Positions 32,770 to 45,249 of a stretch of DNA of 64,000 nt are shown piece by piece. This DNA is from Flammula alnicola (taxonomy: Eukaryota > Basidiomycota > Agaricomycetes > Agaricales > Strophariaceae). The stretch's first letter is position 1. Each line of letters opens with the position of its first letter. Both the position numbers and the translations under genes were made by a program. The notes beneath the pieces are model-generated. The model was given only the letters and a program-made list of their open reading frames with translations. It was not told the DNA's origin and ran no database searches. The stretch is from positions 1 through 64,000 of the forward strand of contig JADNRV010000202.1 of assembly GCA_015499995.1 (NCBI GenBank), written 5' to 3'.

Positions 32770-34022
32770 GATGGTACGATTGAGGTTATGCCCTGTTGCC
32801 TTTCTCCATCTCGATTGGCCACGTTCGGATCGGGAATCATATCTAGAGTGGAGAAAATAACGTCAAAGACCAGAAAGTAGTAAAGGATACCAGGGAGCGT
32901 TTTCGTACAAAGGCAAATTCTCCATAAATGACTATGCTATCTGAGTTGCTCTTGTCGTCTGCTATGCGTGGCTGAGTCGAGCTTTCTGACTGAATACTGG
33001 AATGAGGGGGCCTCCAACCCCTAGTGCGAAGACTTCAAGTATTATATGAGGTCAGAGAACGTCGATAGATCACAGTTGTGTAATAGAAAGTCCAATCAGC
33101 ATTAAGCGGCCAAGCCAAGGTTATGATCTTCGCCGTTAATAGGGCCAGTAAGGGAGGTCAGAGGGGTGCCGCTGCCAGAGGAAGGCATCCGACTACCTGA
33201 TAATATGAGGAGAAGCGATCGGCACATACTTACTGCCTAGATGGATAGACGTTTTGCCGCTCAAGATGAACTTTAGGATGTGGGTGGGTAGTGGACCCGA
33301 GGCTTTTACGCCATTGCTTGCTTGCACGTGGGGGTTATGGTTATAAGAAGATTGCAAACAGCAAGAGGTATTCCTGCTGCAGTCGAGCACACGACACATT
33401 GAGTAACTGCGTTGCGGAGCTCCGTAGGCCTTCAAAGCTTCAAGCTCGGGTTCGAGACCCAAAGAAAGCAACCTTGCTAGCCAGCAAAGAAACTACAGGC
33501 TTCAGGTCGGCAAGCCGCACAAATCGCGAGGTTTTCATATGACTGCAACGAGTGTTGTTGCAATTGATAGAGCCCAGAATCAAAGTGGTATACCAGGCAG
33601 CACGCAAATAGACCTAGCTGTGAGGGTGGGGATTATGAACTTCGAATGATTGCATTTTGAATGAAAGAATGCCCCAGTAACGAGACAGGCGTAGCGTGCT
33701 TGTTGTGGCGTATTGGCCTAAGCCTTTCCGGACGTATCCGCAAATACAAGGATGCCGAGCCTTCCCGTAAGGCTATACTTAGCTTCTCATGCTCCCACAA
33801 GATCCATGACGGTAACGACTCCTCAGCACCAGTGGTATGATCATCGGCAACCTTTCTATACCGAATCTTGCGCTCATATTTTTTCTCTGGTAGATTCAAA
33901 ACAACCAAATGCTCCGAAATTTTGCCTGAGTACTCGCATTTTTCTAGCAGATGGCGTCGGAACCTTAAACAGGTGCGCTATTCTACCTCGAAGTCTAATG
34001 ACTCAACTGATCTTGGCTCCCA

Positions 34023-34936
34023 TGGCAGACAGCCACAAGAAGCGCCGGTGATATACACCTTCTCGGACTGGGCTCAGAACACCATGCTTTTAATGCCGCC
34101 TCGAGATGCACCGAATCAGCGACCTTTGTATTATCACCGTCGAGCTTGATTTGAATCCACTCTTACCGGTTTCGTATGTTACGAAGGTTGTGAGATGCGG
34201 AGGAGATGATAATAATTTAGTTGAAGAATTCGCGTGAGTCTTTCTCGTTCGAAATTACTTACTTGAACTCTATTTTTCTTGTTGCATCCTGGATTATGAC
34301 GTTATGTGGGCGGTACTATCACGAATCACAGAATCAACATTCTCCCTATCCAGTATCAATAACGCCATTCATCCTTCTGTTCTTTTATTTCATCGTCGGT
34401 ACAAATCCTAAACTTAGTTTTCCAGGTTCGCTTTGAACAATAAACGAGCAGTCATCCGATTAGGCGACACAGCAACGCGTCTGTCAAATGCCGTTTTTAG
34501 TGTCAATTCTTCACCGGTAAGGATGCGCATCCGAACCTCTACTTCCATGTTTACGACGATATGACTGTAGAAACACTTCAACTGGATCCTCGGAATCCGG
34601 CTGCACTGGGACTGCCGCACATCGCTTGACGACGGATCGCCAATGTGCATCGTACGTTGCCTTTCCCCAAGACGAACAACCCAATGCTGTTTGAGGCGTT
34701 TTATAACTGATACTTTTCCCTTGGAATTACAGTGCTACCTCCCATCTCCGTCTTCTCAAAGAGGTCAGAGTTCGCGTCCTCAGGAAACTATCCAGATCGC
34801 ATCCTTCGTGCCTCCGCCTCTAGACGCATCGCCTCCCTTACCAGAAGCCACTCTTACCATATTTCCATGTGGGCATAAATTGATAGACGAGATCGTAGTA
34901 TCAGCGCTCGTCGTCGAGAGAATGCTGACGCGATGA
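34023..34936 (+). pseudogene. DUF6593-type gene, frameshifted in its first exon
   Basis: Exon-like segments are about 34023-34234, 34426-34516, 34571-34651 and 34733-34936, joined by introns with GT...AG. The first carries WAQNTMLLMPPRDAP and VELDLNPLLPVSYVTKVV, the second LNNKRAVIRLGD, the third WDCRTSLDDGSPMCI and the fourth IASFVPPPLDASPPLPEATL, ending with a GHKLIDEIVVSALVVERM helix. This is the layout of the Agaricomycete DUF6593 family of unknown function. The last three junctions are clean. In the first exon one extra base separates the two halves, and the start ATG at 34023 is in another frame than the next block. It is therefore probably inactive, unless a non-obvious intron restores it. 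Confidence 0.6.
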
Positions 34937-35219
34937 TTGGAATTTGAAAAACAATTCCGTGAGCTGATGTACTTTATTTATAAGTTGATTATCTTGCAGC
35001 GCACAGGATGCTGGTTGAAGGCTGACATTTGGACTTAGAACGATGTACTTTACAGTGTAACATATCAAGTTGTCCTATGTAGAATATCGTATCGTTAGAT
35101 CCTCCTCGACCTAGGTACCCGAAGCAACCTAGGCTAACCCCTCCCGTCAACAGACCCCAAGAAACACCAAAGGAGAATATGATATCTCCAGCTTTGTAAT
35201 CAAGAAAACAGACTCGACC

Positions 35220-37328
35220 TCAGGCACCTCGACTCGTCAATCTCGACTGCAAGGCAATACCAACCTTCTTATTAACATGACTAACGAAGCTCTCAAACAG
35301 AGCCCGATCTTTTCCGAATATCCACTGAAACTCGACTGCGCAGATTCCCGTAGTGGCAGCGGTGCCGGCACCGGGCGCAATATCAATCTGGTTCGACATG
35401 ATGGCCACCCGAGCACTGCAAGTGAGTGCAGGATTAGGGGAGGAAGGAAATTTTGAGGGCGCGGCTGTGGACGGAAGGCTGAGAGACGGGTCTCGCGATG
35501 CTGCGATGATACCTTCTTGAGGCTGGGGCCGATGTTGACGCTTTCGTCGGGCACTTCGTGACCAGGTATTCTGCTGGGCCTCTATGAAGAAAAGATCTGC
35601 AGAGCGTGAATTCGTTGGATCCCGTGCTGAATGGGAGGAGACAATGGCAGAATCGACGGGTTCGGGCGGGTGATTGACTTCAGTGGCGGAGACACCCTCG
35701 ATGGATTGAAGAATCTCCGAAAGTGCGTCGCGTACCGTCTTGAAAGTAAAATCTGGGAAGGTTTGCACGAGAGTGTTTTTAGGAGGGAGGACTGGGTACA
35801 GGGTATGTGTAGGAGCGATGAAAGGTATTCGAGCTATTGACTGGATCGAAGTGTCAGTGAATTCATTCCTGTCAAACTCGAGGGTGAAAACGCACGTCTG
35901 GTAGGTGCAGATCAGTGAAGGACCACCCGATTGCCCAGCGACGCGTCTGTCCTTGGACAAATTCGGTGATGGCATAATTAGTTATCTATTTTCAAGAGAG
36001 CAAGTCAGTGGAGGATAAGGCGCAAGGATGATAGACGACTTGCCGATCGTTGACGCAGTACTTCCACAATCGAAACAACGGAAAACATCTTTCCCAGCAT
36101 CGAGGTGTACCATCTGAGGACGCTTCAATGACCAAGACAGAAGACATACGTGAAATAACGTACTTGCATCGAGTTTGTAATCTCTCGCTTTCGTCGACCA
36201 TCCGACCAACGAAACCAGCTTCACCTCCATCGGGGTAAATCATCTCGATATCGGTGCCCGTGCAAACCTACGAAACTGAGTCAACCCGAGCGTTCCCTCT
36301 AGGAGCCGAGATGCATACTGCACTAGGAGGGAGCTCTTTCGCTTGAGCAGATTCCGCGACCTCCTGGGTGCTGCCATAGAATGGGGGATTGCACATGGAA
36401 AATTCGAAACTAAGAACATGAGTTGGCATATTCAAAGACGGAATCAAATGGGCTAACGTACAACGTCTGAACATTCTCCCCTAAAGGAAAGAATATATCG
36501 CCCTTAGCCGAAGCCTTCCGCACGTCGATGCGAGAGTCCATGCCATTTGTGGATACATTTGCTCGGGCGGATTGAAAAGACTCGTCGTCCAGTTCTACGA
36601 CAATTCCATCAGGATTTTTATCCAGTATAATGAGAAGATTCGTACGATACCTGTCGCGACGAATTGCCAGTCCTGTTCCAGCTTACACGCGAGAAAAGGG
36701 TAGATCGCCGTAGCTCCGGTCCCGCTGCAGAGAAAGTCTTTTAGGGTGGGCAAGAACTGACACATAGGAATAAACGTACATATCTATGCCACGTATACTC
36801 CGCGGACGACGCTCCAACACTTCACGATGGGCATGGACGATGTCTTGGATCCACAAGACGTAGTTCATTCTACAAATGATATCGGCGGAGGTTCGAGGAG
36901 GTCACACAGAGGCTGAAAGATACCTGTTGGGCACCTATCATCAATTTAGAGCCTATAAGGACCAGGAATCGCAGTGTGAGCTCACGGGAGGGCATAGTCG
37001 GTTTGACGGGATATGGAGTTTGACGCCGAAGTCGCGAAACATTATGGCTTCGGTCAGCCGTCTATCCTAAATTCCAACAATATGACGCGTTCAGACACAT
37101 CCGTGGACAAGGGTTTTGGAAAAATAGAGCAGACCTCTGACCCTCGGCATCCGTGAAGTCGATGGTCTTTCGGTGGGACCTAGGATCAAAAATTAAGCTA
37201 TGCGCGGCCGAAAGGTGAGCACTAAGTGGAACAATCGATGAGGGTTCTTACTATTGTTGTAGAGCCTCATACGCATCCGCAAGAGAGATAAAGTCTGGAG
37301 GCTCGCGATATGGGTTGCGTGGATGCAT
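35220..37328 (-). CDS. METTL16-type U6/mRNA N6-adenosine methyltransferase (499 aa, 12 exons)
   Basis: Exons: 37328-37252, 37197-37135, 37061-36986, 36934-36924, 36869-36780, 36724-36651, 36594-36462, 36409-36319, 36267-36164, 36113-36044, 35985-35896 and 35840-35220. All junctions keep frame. Family marks: the N-terminal [45 protein letters not shown]; the SAM-binding [13 protein letters not shown] (GTGA 107-110); the catalytic NPPF at 182-185 in [11 protein letters not shown]; then [28 protein letters not shown] and [23 protein letters not shown]16 methylates U6 snRNA and some mRNA hairpins using SAM. Exon 4 is only 11 nt (GTGCCCAACAG) and intron 10 is GC-AG. The C-terminal 200 residues are fungal-specific. 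The start is the MHPRNPY methionine that aligns with the family start. Confidence 0.92.
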
Positions 37329-37601
37329 GACAGGGCAAGACGCGAAACTATTGCAGAATATTGTAAGCGATGTTTGGCAGAGATGGCCAAAACAAATAAA
37401 CAAGGATCGGACCCAAGAGCCAGACCGAGAGTCTGGCATTGCTCCTCCAACTCGACTGAGCTGCTCAGCATCCACAAATCGAACTACCATCTAACTATAA
37501 CGTTCTGCGACACCAAATTTAACTCTTTAATGTCAGAAAGGCAGAACTTAATCAACACAGAGTCACCACAAATGCTTGTTGTATTCTGGCCACCTGTTCA
37601 C

Positions 37602-40170
37602 CTTCATCTGCCTATCACGTTTCTTGACAGTTCTCGAGGCTTCTCTCACTCAGTTCCATCTACAAAATAGAACAATGGTTCCAAGAATATTCAGAGGTTA
37701 CGGTCCAGATGACCCCTACTCCTAGTGTAGGATTATTCTCTTCCTGGGCTTTTGGCTTCGACAAAGATCGGCGTTGGAGTTGGTCCTCGTGCAGGCCTGT
37801 CATGGCTCTATGACCATAGGATTTTCTGGTTTGAAGTAGAGTCAATGCTTCTAATCATCCTCAGGTTGATATCGCCGACTTCTGATAACATGTCGAAACT
37901 TACTACTGTGGCCAAAGTTAGTCATGGCTATGTGTCTAGTGTATTATCGATCTCATCCGAATCGGTTCTGGCGCAATGGACCGTATAAACAGCGGTGTCC
38001 CAAAGAGGTGCTTGTTCGCTGAAGGCAGAAGTTTCTTTCTGCCCTTGACGAGAAGCATTCGTCCGTGGGCGTTACCCTTTCTTTGCGCCCTGTCTGTCAG
38101 CACCGATGCGCTGTGCTTATTCGCTAGAGCGGGAGAAGATGCAGCAAGATGACTCCGCAGCACGATAACAACCTGACATATGTCATTCCGGGATAGTCAA
38201 TCCTCATTTGTGCAGGGAATAAACTGACAACCCTGTGACCTTTGTCTGGAGGCCTGCAGCGCGTCGCTGATAAAACGATTCCCGTTAGCTTCTTACGACT
38301 CTAAAACGACAAAACGGTCTTTGAGGACCCTCAACTATTTTCATTGCCAAAGGGATTCAATTCAGCCTCGCTCAGGTAGCCTTCGCGATAACGATGATCA
38401 CGTACATTAACCCAGATCAGTTCGTGGTCGAATCGAATGGAAACCTGGGCGCAGTGGAAATTACCACATTTCTCAGTCTTATCCTATATGGCGTGTCACT
38501 GTCTCAGGGATACACATATTTTCGGCGAAGTGCCTCAGATGATAGACTGGCACTGAAATTACTAGTACGTTGCCTATCATCATTTGCCTTCGAGTATTCT
38601 AACGAGATAGTCTAGGTTTCCGTCCTTCTGTATGCAGATCACCAGCGTATATTTGTGCCGTTTGCCTGATCGCTCTTTACCAGGCTTTTAGAAACGTTCC
38701 ATTCGTTTACAGCGGCGACGGCAATTTACTACGACACAATAACAAGATGGAAAACTGCAGAAGCCAATTCATATCCGATAGCGATCAACATCTTGATTGA
38801 AACTCTCATTACTCTCTTGGTCCAGGTACTTATTATTTCCTTTCATACTTCCATTTCGATGCATGACGTCTTATGCAAATACCTCAGTGTTTCTTCTCTT
38901 TTCGTATCTACAGACTTTCCGGGCGACTCTCTATCTGTGCCGTATGCTGTTCTTTGGCGCTTTTACGATTCATCGGTGGCATTGCTACATGTGTGGAGGA
39001 TTTTCTGGACGTTCCCAACAAACCGTTCAATGGAATTGTTTACGTGATTCGCTTCAGGTGGCTAATAACATCTACGTTCGCTATCGGTGGGGCTACCGAC
39101 ATTTTGATAGCTATCTTCATGTCATACTATTTGCGCAAACTTACGTCTCCTTGGAACCTGAAATCGTAGGTCCAATTGACCATCGGAATCTGAAGAAGTA
39201 CTAATATTTCCTGCAGAACTACAGATATTCTCAATCGTTTGATTCGCTGGTCATTGCGTCAGTATATTTCTTGAGATCCCTTCTACCTCGCTCATCTCTA
39301 TTCATATATAGAGACGGGGATGATAACAAGGTAAGTCGGTTTTCAGGTTACCTTCCCGCCTTCTGAAGATAATCGCATTACAGCATGACATCGGTGGCAG
39401 TCATAATTTGCTTACGTCCTTTGATATGTCTCCGAAGCATTACTTGTCCTCATCCGTTGTAGTTTCAAACGATGTCAAATAGTATTTAATTTCCCGTGGA
39501 AATCATGTCTTCATTCTTACCTCGACTTAACAGTGGTTTGGTTCAGTCTCTACATAATTCTGGCCAAGGGTGAGCAGCATCCCGCATTTACATATTGCCA
39601 ACACTTTTCACCCATAAAAATCTCAGTCTATTCGAATTCTCTTCTTGTCTCGTGAGTTATCATGGTCCCTATATCCCAAATCACCATAGAATCTCTTTTC
39701 TTTAGGCTCAACGCACGTCCCCGGGAGTCCAGCCCGATTAATACGGAGAAACCTGTAGCCACAGCCCTTCGATTTGAAAGATTTCAAGGCCCACACTCCG
39801 TTCGTTTTCCGTCTGTAGTCATTATGCGTATTAAGTCTTACATGAATCTCTCTAGGTCTCATTTCAGCCCACCAACGCGGGCGATACATTTGATAAGACC
39901 CTTGCTCTCCTGCCAAAGGTATGGTCGTCGATTAATTCAGAGAGTTCCTTTCAGTAGCCAATTTCACTTGTTTCCGCAGGTCGAGGACGTATAACACGAT
40001 GAGTTATGTCAGTTATCAACGAGTATTATACTGTACGTAAAACCTCGACACTAAACCCAACCTGATTTTCAGCGACAATGTAGACTCCGCTGTGGCTCGC
40101 TGCGGGTAAGATATCTGGACATCGGGACATTTTAATCTTCTAGAAGCGTACTTTGGCGCCTCAAAGTCCC
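37602..40170. repeat. Tandem duplication, copy A (contains the DUF6534 gene)
   Basis: Sequence resembling this segment recurs in the same order and orientation at 40908-43830. Anchors: TATCACGTTTCTTGACAGTT at about 37613 and its counterpart near 40919; CGATATCGCCGACTTCTGAT-like blocks near 37870 and 41140; the gene itself; and a GACATCGGGACATTTTAATC-like block near 40120 against one near 43800. The copies are clearly diverged. Confidence 0.7.
38394..39994 (+). CDS. DUF6534-family seven-helix membrane protein
   Basis: Exon models: 38394-38564, 38616-38629 (14 nt), 38684-38825, 38888-39165, 39217-39257, 39312-39330, one starting at 39384, 39534-39569, 39627-39651 and 39706-39994. The product has hydrophobic helices such as VEITTFLSLILYGVSL, SICAVCCSLALLRFIGGIA and WLITSTFAIGGATDILIAIF. 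Loops with YFRRSASDDRLALKLL, VEDFLDVPN and STTDILNRLIRW are typical of this Agaricomycete family, and it ends with YSNSLLVSLNARPR and a cytoplasmic tail. Function is unknown. The 39384-39533 segment is uncertain: the exon starting HMTSVAVIICL needs either a weak GTCCTT donor or contains a small disruption, so the gene may be damaged. Confidence 0.65.
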
Positions 40171-41358
40171 AGCTTGTTGCAAAATGGTGGATATAAAAGT
40201 GGTGTTAGGACACTCTTCGAGCAACCTGCCTGGTTATCGTTGGTAGACAAGAATTTTCGTTTTGTATTCCTACTTCTGTTACAGGGGCATGGTGTGCAAT
40301 GAAATGTTCAACTTTTAATCCAAGCTATCATCGAGGTGAATTTCAGTTCCGAGTCATCATACCGAATCTCCTGACGTGGGCGGAGCAGATCAACTGTCAG
40401 GGTAGTAAGGTTATTCATTTAAACCAGGATAAATCGCACACGAATGTTGCACGACTGAAGAACAGTGGCGGGAAGCGGATCCGTGCGACAGTGATTCCAG
40501 CGTGGTTTTGAGCCACATTTGGGGAAGACGTTTGAAACGAACAAGACGTGTGCGTGAACGTTTGAACGTTTGAACTTGGTAGTCGGAGTCCGCCGGTTTG
40601 CTTCTAAACATTGAACTCGCCCAGCTTGCCTCTCCTCGAGCCCTCGACAGCGTGTTGCGCAAACGTTCAATGACACAGGTAGTTGAACAACTTGGTTGAG
40701 AGCACTTGAATTTTAATCCTCAAAAATTCTTCATTGCGTACATTATTCTGAATGCTGTTGACGACATGGACAGCGCAAACCTCGCTCAGCCTCGCTCTCC
40801 AAACAGTTTGGGGCACGTTGAAGCCGCGCTTGTGAGTCTAAAACTGTTCAACGCATCACATAATCACCCCATAATCCCCCGAAATTTCGTTGTTTCTAGC
40901 TAATGATCTTCATCTTCCTATCACATTTCTTGACAGTTCTTGAAGCTTCTCTACTCAGCCCCGTTCCACTCTAAGTATGTTCAGAGGATACATATGCTCT
41001 AGGAAGCTCTTCTTCTTCTTGCTAATGGGAGAGCCTGACCCCTTTCCTTTGATGTCGCGCTGTGCTTGAGGTAATGCTGATGGTGACTACCGTCGACGTG
41101 TCGATGGAAAGTAGAGCAAGTAATTGTCAATCCTCAGGCCGATATCACCGACTTCTGATAGGGACTCGAAACGTACCGGCACATATGCTGGTGAGTCATG
41201 TATATCTGTTTATCATTGCTCTTGTCAATCCTCGCAGGAGAAGTGCCATCTAAATGAGCACTGCATTGCGGTGCATTGAAGAGGTGCTACTCATTCCAGA
41301 TTGTCTTTCTTCCCACGACGGCAAGTACGCGTAACTGGGCGCTGACGCTTCTTTGGGC

Positions 41359-42087
41359 CAGTGTTGTGCCAGTTCCAGAACAGTTCTCACAGTTAGGAAC
41401 AGTTCTGTTTCGGTTAGGAACGGTTATGGATTGATAGGAACTGTAACCGAGCCTTGCCAAATATAGATATTGAGTGTCGGCCAGATCAATGAGAACGTCG
41501 AAAAGCCTCAATCTGCGCGATTACATGAAATGAGAAGGAGATTTGATATTGAAAACATAATACGTGTTAGCCAAGTAGTATATCTTGCATAGTATCATCA
41601 AGTCCGGCATCTGGATCTTCGTCACCTCAGGCTTCAAAGCTTCAACATCCATCTCCAGTAAATCATACAATTCCAGCCTGAGTTCCACTTCAAATGTGAG
41701 TGCGGCAAGGCGAGCATAGTGAGAAGACCAGGAATCAAACGTAAAATCGGATATTCCTATCCTTGTCCAATTCTCAGAGATGAAAACCGGTTCACTGTCT
41801 TCATTATCCTCGTGGACAAGTTGGGTGTGTTGTGCTGGAAATTAATTGCGTGACTCGGATGTTAGAGGTGCGACATCAGCCCGAGTGTATTTCAGTAAAA
41901 TTGAAGGCGGCGGTGGGAGGGCGCGCTTCACTGATGTCGAGCGCGCGACTTTCTCACAATGTCAAGTGCCTTACATGACCCTCACTGCTTGCCGTGGGAC
42001 AGTTATTTGATGGATAACTGTTACGAACTGTAACCGTAGCCGTAACTGTAACCAGTAACTCTAGTCACTAACCGCACAACACTGCAA
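41359..42087. mobile_element. hAT-like insertion in duplication copy B
   Basis: The left end CAGTGTTGTGC is matched by the inverted right end near 42074-42084. Flanks show a near-perfect 8-bp direct repeat, CTTTGGGC at 41351-41358 and GTTTGGGC at 42088-42095. The corresponding place in copy A (about 38085) has a single uninterrupted CTTTGCGC-like site followed by the same downstream sequence, consistent with an empty site. Both ends are rich in AACTGTTCC/GTAACTGTAAC repeats. The minus strand at about 41840-41580 keeps an open coding-like frame. Confidence 0.6.
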
Positions 42088-42189
42088 GTTTGGGCCATCT
42101 CTGTTGTTTCTGATGTACAGTCGTCGCTTATTAATGTAAAAATTGCTTGACGATGGCGCCGCAGCATGGTGACAACCTGACATGTGTCA

Positions 42190-43520
42190 TTCTATATTCA
42201 ATCGGCGTAGTGGAGATAGCCCTGTTTCTCAGTTTTATACTCTATGATGTGTCACTGTTGCAGGAATACACATATTTTGGATGAAGTGCGTCGGAAGATA
42301 GACTTAGTTGAAGTTACTGGTGCGCGTTTTCTATCAGATGCGCAGCGTTTGGCGGTACTCTAATGAGACATACCAGGTTTCCATTCTTTTGTATGTAGCT
42401 CCCTAGCGGGTATTGTACCGATTGCCTGATTATTCTTTACCAGAATTTTAGTGACATTCCATTCATTTACTACGGCGATGGCTGTTTACTGCGACATAGC
42501 CACCAGATGGAAAACCGCTGAAGTCAACACATATCCGATAGCAATGCACATATTGATAGACTCTCGTTGCTCCCTTGGTTCAGATACTTGATATTCCGGC
42601 TTCGCTTTTTCTCACGACGTATAATAGCTTATGAAAACGCCCCAGTTTTTCTTCTCTTTTCGCAACTACGACATTGTATGCTGTTCTTTGTCACTCTTAT
42701 GTTTCAGTAGTGGTATGGCTACGTGCATGGAGGATTTTCTAGACTTTCCTAATAGGCATACAAACGGCATTGCTTACGTGGTTTGCCTTCGCTGGCTGAT
42801 AACGTCGACTTTCGCGGTCGGTGGTGGCGTCGACGTTTGATACTGTAGCTATTATCTGCGCAAGCTTGGTTCGCCTAGGCCTGAAGTCGTAGGTGAATTT
42901 CTATTTCTGCCAATCTCCTGAAGTATTGACAGCCCTGTAGAACAACGAAAATCGTCTCGTTCACTGATCGCTTCGTCAGTGGACTGCTTATTGTTATTAC
43001 AATTCCGTAACAATAGTATGAAGTCGGTGACCTTCCTTCGCAAGGGTCACCTGAGCTTATAGCGCTTACTTTTCAAATGATGCCCAACAGTACATTCATT
43101 TTCGGTCTATACCATGTCTCTTGCTTACATCGACTTAATAGTGTTTGCCAGTGGTCCAGTCTCTATATCATTTCGGTCAAAGGTAACACTGCCTTCATTT
43201 TCTATATTGCTCGGTCCTTACGCACGATGTACTCAGCCTATTCCAACTCCCTTCTTGTCTCGTGAATGCTCGTTGACCTCTATCTTCCCATTAAATAATC
43301 ATGAAAGAACCCTTTTCTGTTCAGACTGAAGGCGCGTCACAGGAAATCCGGAGGATACAGTACGGAGAAACCTATCATAGACTACAGCGCCAATGACCAC
43401 AGCGCCAATGACCACAGCTCTGCGATTTAGATCATTCCACGGACCGATCTCGGTTTGTCATTCGCCTCCGTTCACATGAACGTTTGGCTTGGCGTGAATC
43501 TCGTTAAAAGATTTCTTTTC
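42190..43520 (+). pseudogene. Degenerate DUF6534 paralogue
   Basis: It aligns by eye with the gene at 38394-39994. Counterparts are SFILYDVSLLQEYTYF near 42230, ATRWKTAEVNTYPIA near 42505 and FFSFRNYDIVCCSLSLLCFS near 42650. ATCMEDFLDFPN, ITSTFAVGGGVDV and YYLRKLGSP (out of frame, after a stop) follow, and YSNSLLVS lies near 43240. Stops and frameshifts interrupt every block. Confidence 0.8.
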
Positions 43521-43839
43521 AGCTCACATATCCTGACGATATAATCGAGAAGGCTTTTCTCGTGAAGCCACAGATATGGATTTCCTCTCAGTCAATGCGT
43601 TCGCACGATAGCTATGTAATTTCCTTTTTTTCCTTTTTTTTTTTTGGCAGTTTGGAGTATGAAGCCATAGCGTAGGAATTGTAGATTGCCAATGAGCGTT
43701 ATATGTCCAAATATGAAGCATACATAATCCTACGCTGACACCTTACTCAGGTACAACGTAGATGCTTCTGTCGCTCGCTACAACTTGAATCGCGATTTCT
43801 TGACATTGGAACAATTTAGGACATTTAATCCTCTATACA

Positions 43840-45249
43840 TATGAATACCGGGCTATCCCAGTCGCTCATTCATCCAAAATGCGTCTAGATGTAGCGTAGT
43901 CAGCTGTCATACAGAATTTGGTCATCCAAAGACATGGATTTGGTCTGTATTGCTGCTCCCGTCGTTTTACAGGGATATGATACATTGTCGGCTTGAGGGC
44001 CAATCTCAATGCGGCAGCGCACTAATGAAATGGATGAGGATGATAATATATTTGTGCCAGTAAGTAGATACCGGAATATATCGTTTATGGGAAAATAGCA
44101 CTGAATTTCGGGATGCTCGCTGCTCGAGACGATGATTGGCTCTCCGCGCGTTGCACGGTGTTTAAGCATGAGCAAGGGTATTTACACTTTGCACCTGGTG
44201 GCGTTGGAAATCGAAGTGAGATACCCATCGATCGATCGATCGACTCAGAAAATGTCTTGTTCCAATGGGCGCTTAATGCAAAAACCAATCTCTAAAGGAG
44301 TGGCTTGGAAGGGAATCCTCATTCCGTCAGGATGGATAAACCTATTTTACGAACCGGAGCGTACGCGACGCGCCAGGAGGCAACACCAGCCGAATAGAAA
44401 CTCGAAAGGACGCAGCAGGGAAGATCGTTTCATAAGTGTTGTGCGATGGTTTAAACGTTTACCCATAGGTCAATAATCCATGCTATCTAGCCAGAGGTTT
44501 CTTCATCAGAGACTAGAAAATATCTGGAGGCATCGACAACTTGGTGCACGAGAAAGAAGGCTTTACGATAGAGAACGAAGCTGGCGTACATAAAGGGAAG
44601 ATGCGATGAAGGTCGTTCAACGACATTTCCAGAATGGATAGAAGGAGAAAGCAAAGCTCCATTCTCTTGATCGAACGAAAGTGGTGGAATGAATGAATAG
44701 AGGCGTCATTGGGCTCGATCGTGGTTCTCGCACGAAGGGACTCAACAGTACGATGGTCGGTTATATAGGTACCAATCGCAGAGCCCTTGAGTTGAGGAGG
44801 GCATCACAAAAACGTTCACAATTTTATCCACGGAGTGCGTCCGACGTCTGATTCTCCTGCTGGCGACTGAAATGCGCTTGTCCATAGAGATGAAATTGAT
44901 GCCCGATTCAGGAATTAGTGCTGCCACGGATGGATAACTGAATCAGTTAATATAAAGTTGGGATAATGCGAAACCCACCCAGATTCATTGCGTACTAGGT
45001 TGAGGGGAGGATGTTCATTGAGGTTTTCCATGCTCGCAACGCAATCGGGATGATAGACATTATGCACACAAGACATGCAGAGGGGATGCAAGACGACAGA
45101 CTAAGGTCACATATAGAGGCCTGCTAAGAACAGAGAGGTGGTATTGTCTAAACTGTGCAGAAAGCTCTGTGAGTATCTCCGTGTAAGGAATGATATCACC
45201 TGAACCACACCTATGCTACAGGAGGTCGATTTTCTAGAGGTTCAGAGTA
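43840..45249. other. No supported gene
   Basis: Only short frames occur here. A poly-T/C tract at 43622-43648 lies just before the stretch, and a short ATCGATCGATCG run is at about 44227-44242. I see no RNA gene or inverted-repeat element. Confidence 0.3.

Larger units (their letters stand above)
40908..43830. repeat. Tandem duplication, copy B (decayed)
   Basis: This is the second copy of the 37602-40170 segment, offset by about 3.3 kb at its start and 3.7 kb at its end because of an insertion at 41359-42087 and other length changes. It holds the degenerate DUF6534 paralogue. Divergence and stops show that this copy is the non-functional partner. Confidence 0.65.

Noticed and set aside
33380..33475. 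A box-B-like GGTTCGAGACC suggesting a tRNA
   Set aside because: No box A at the right distance and no cloverleaf can be folded around it.
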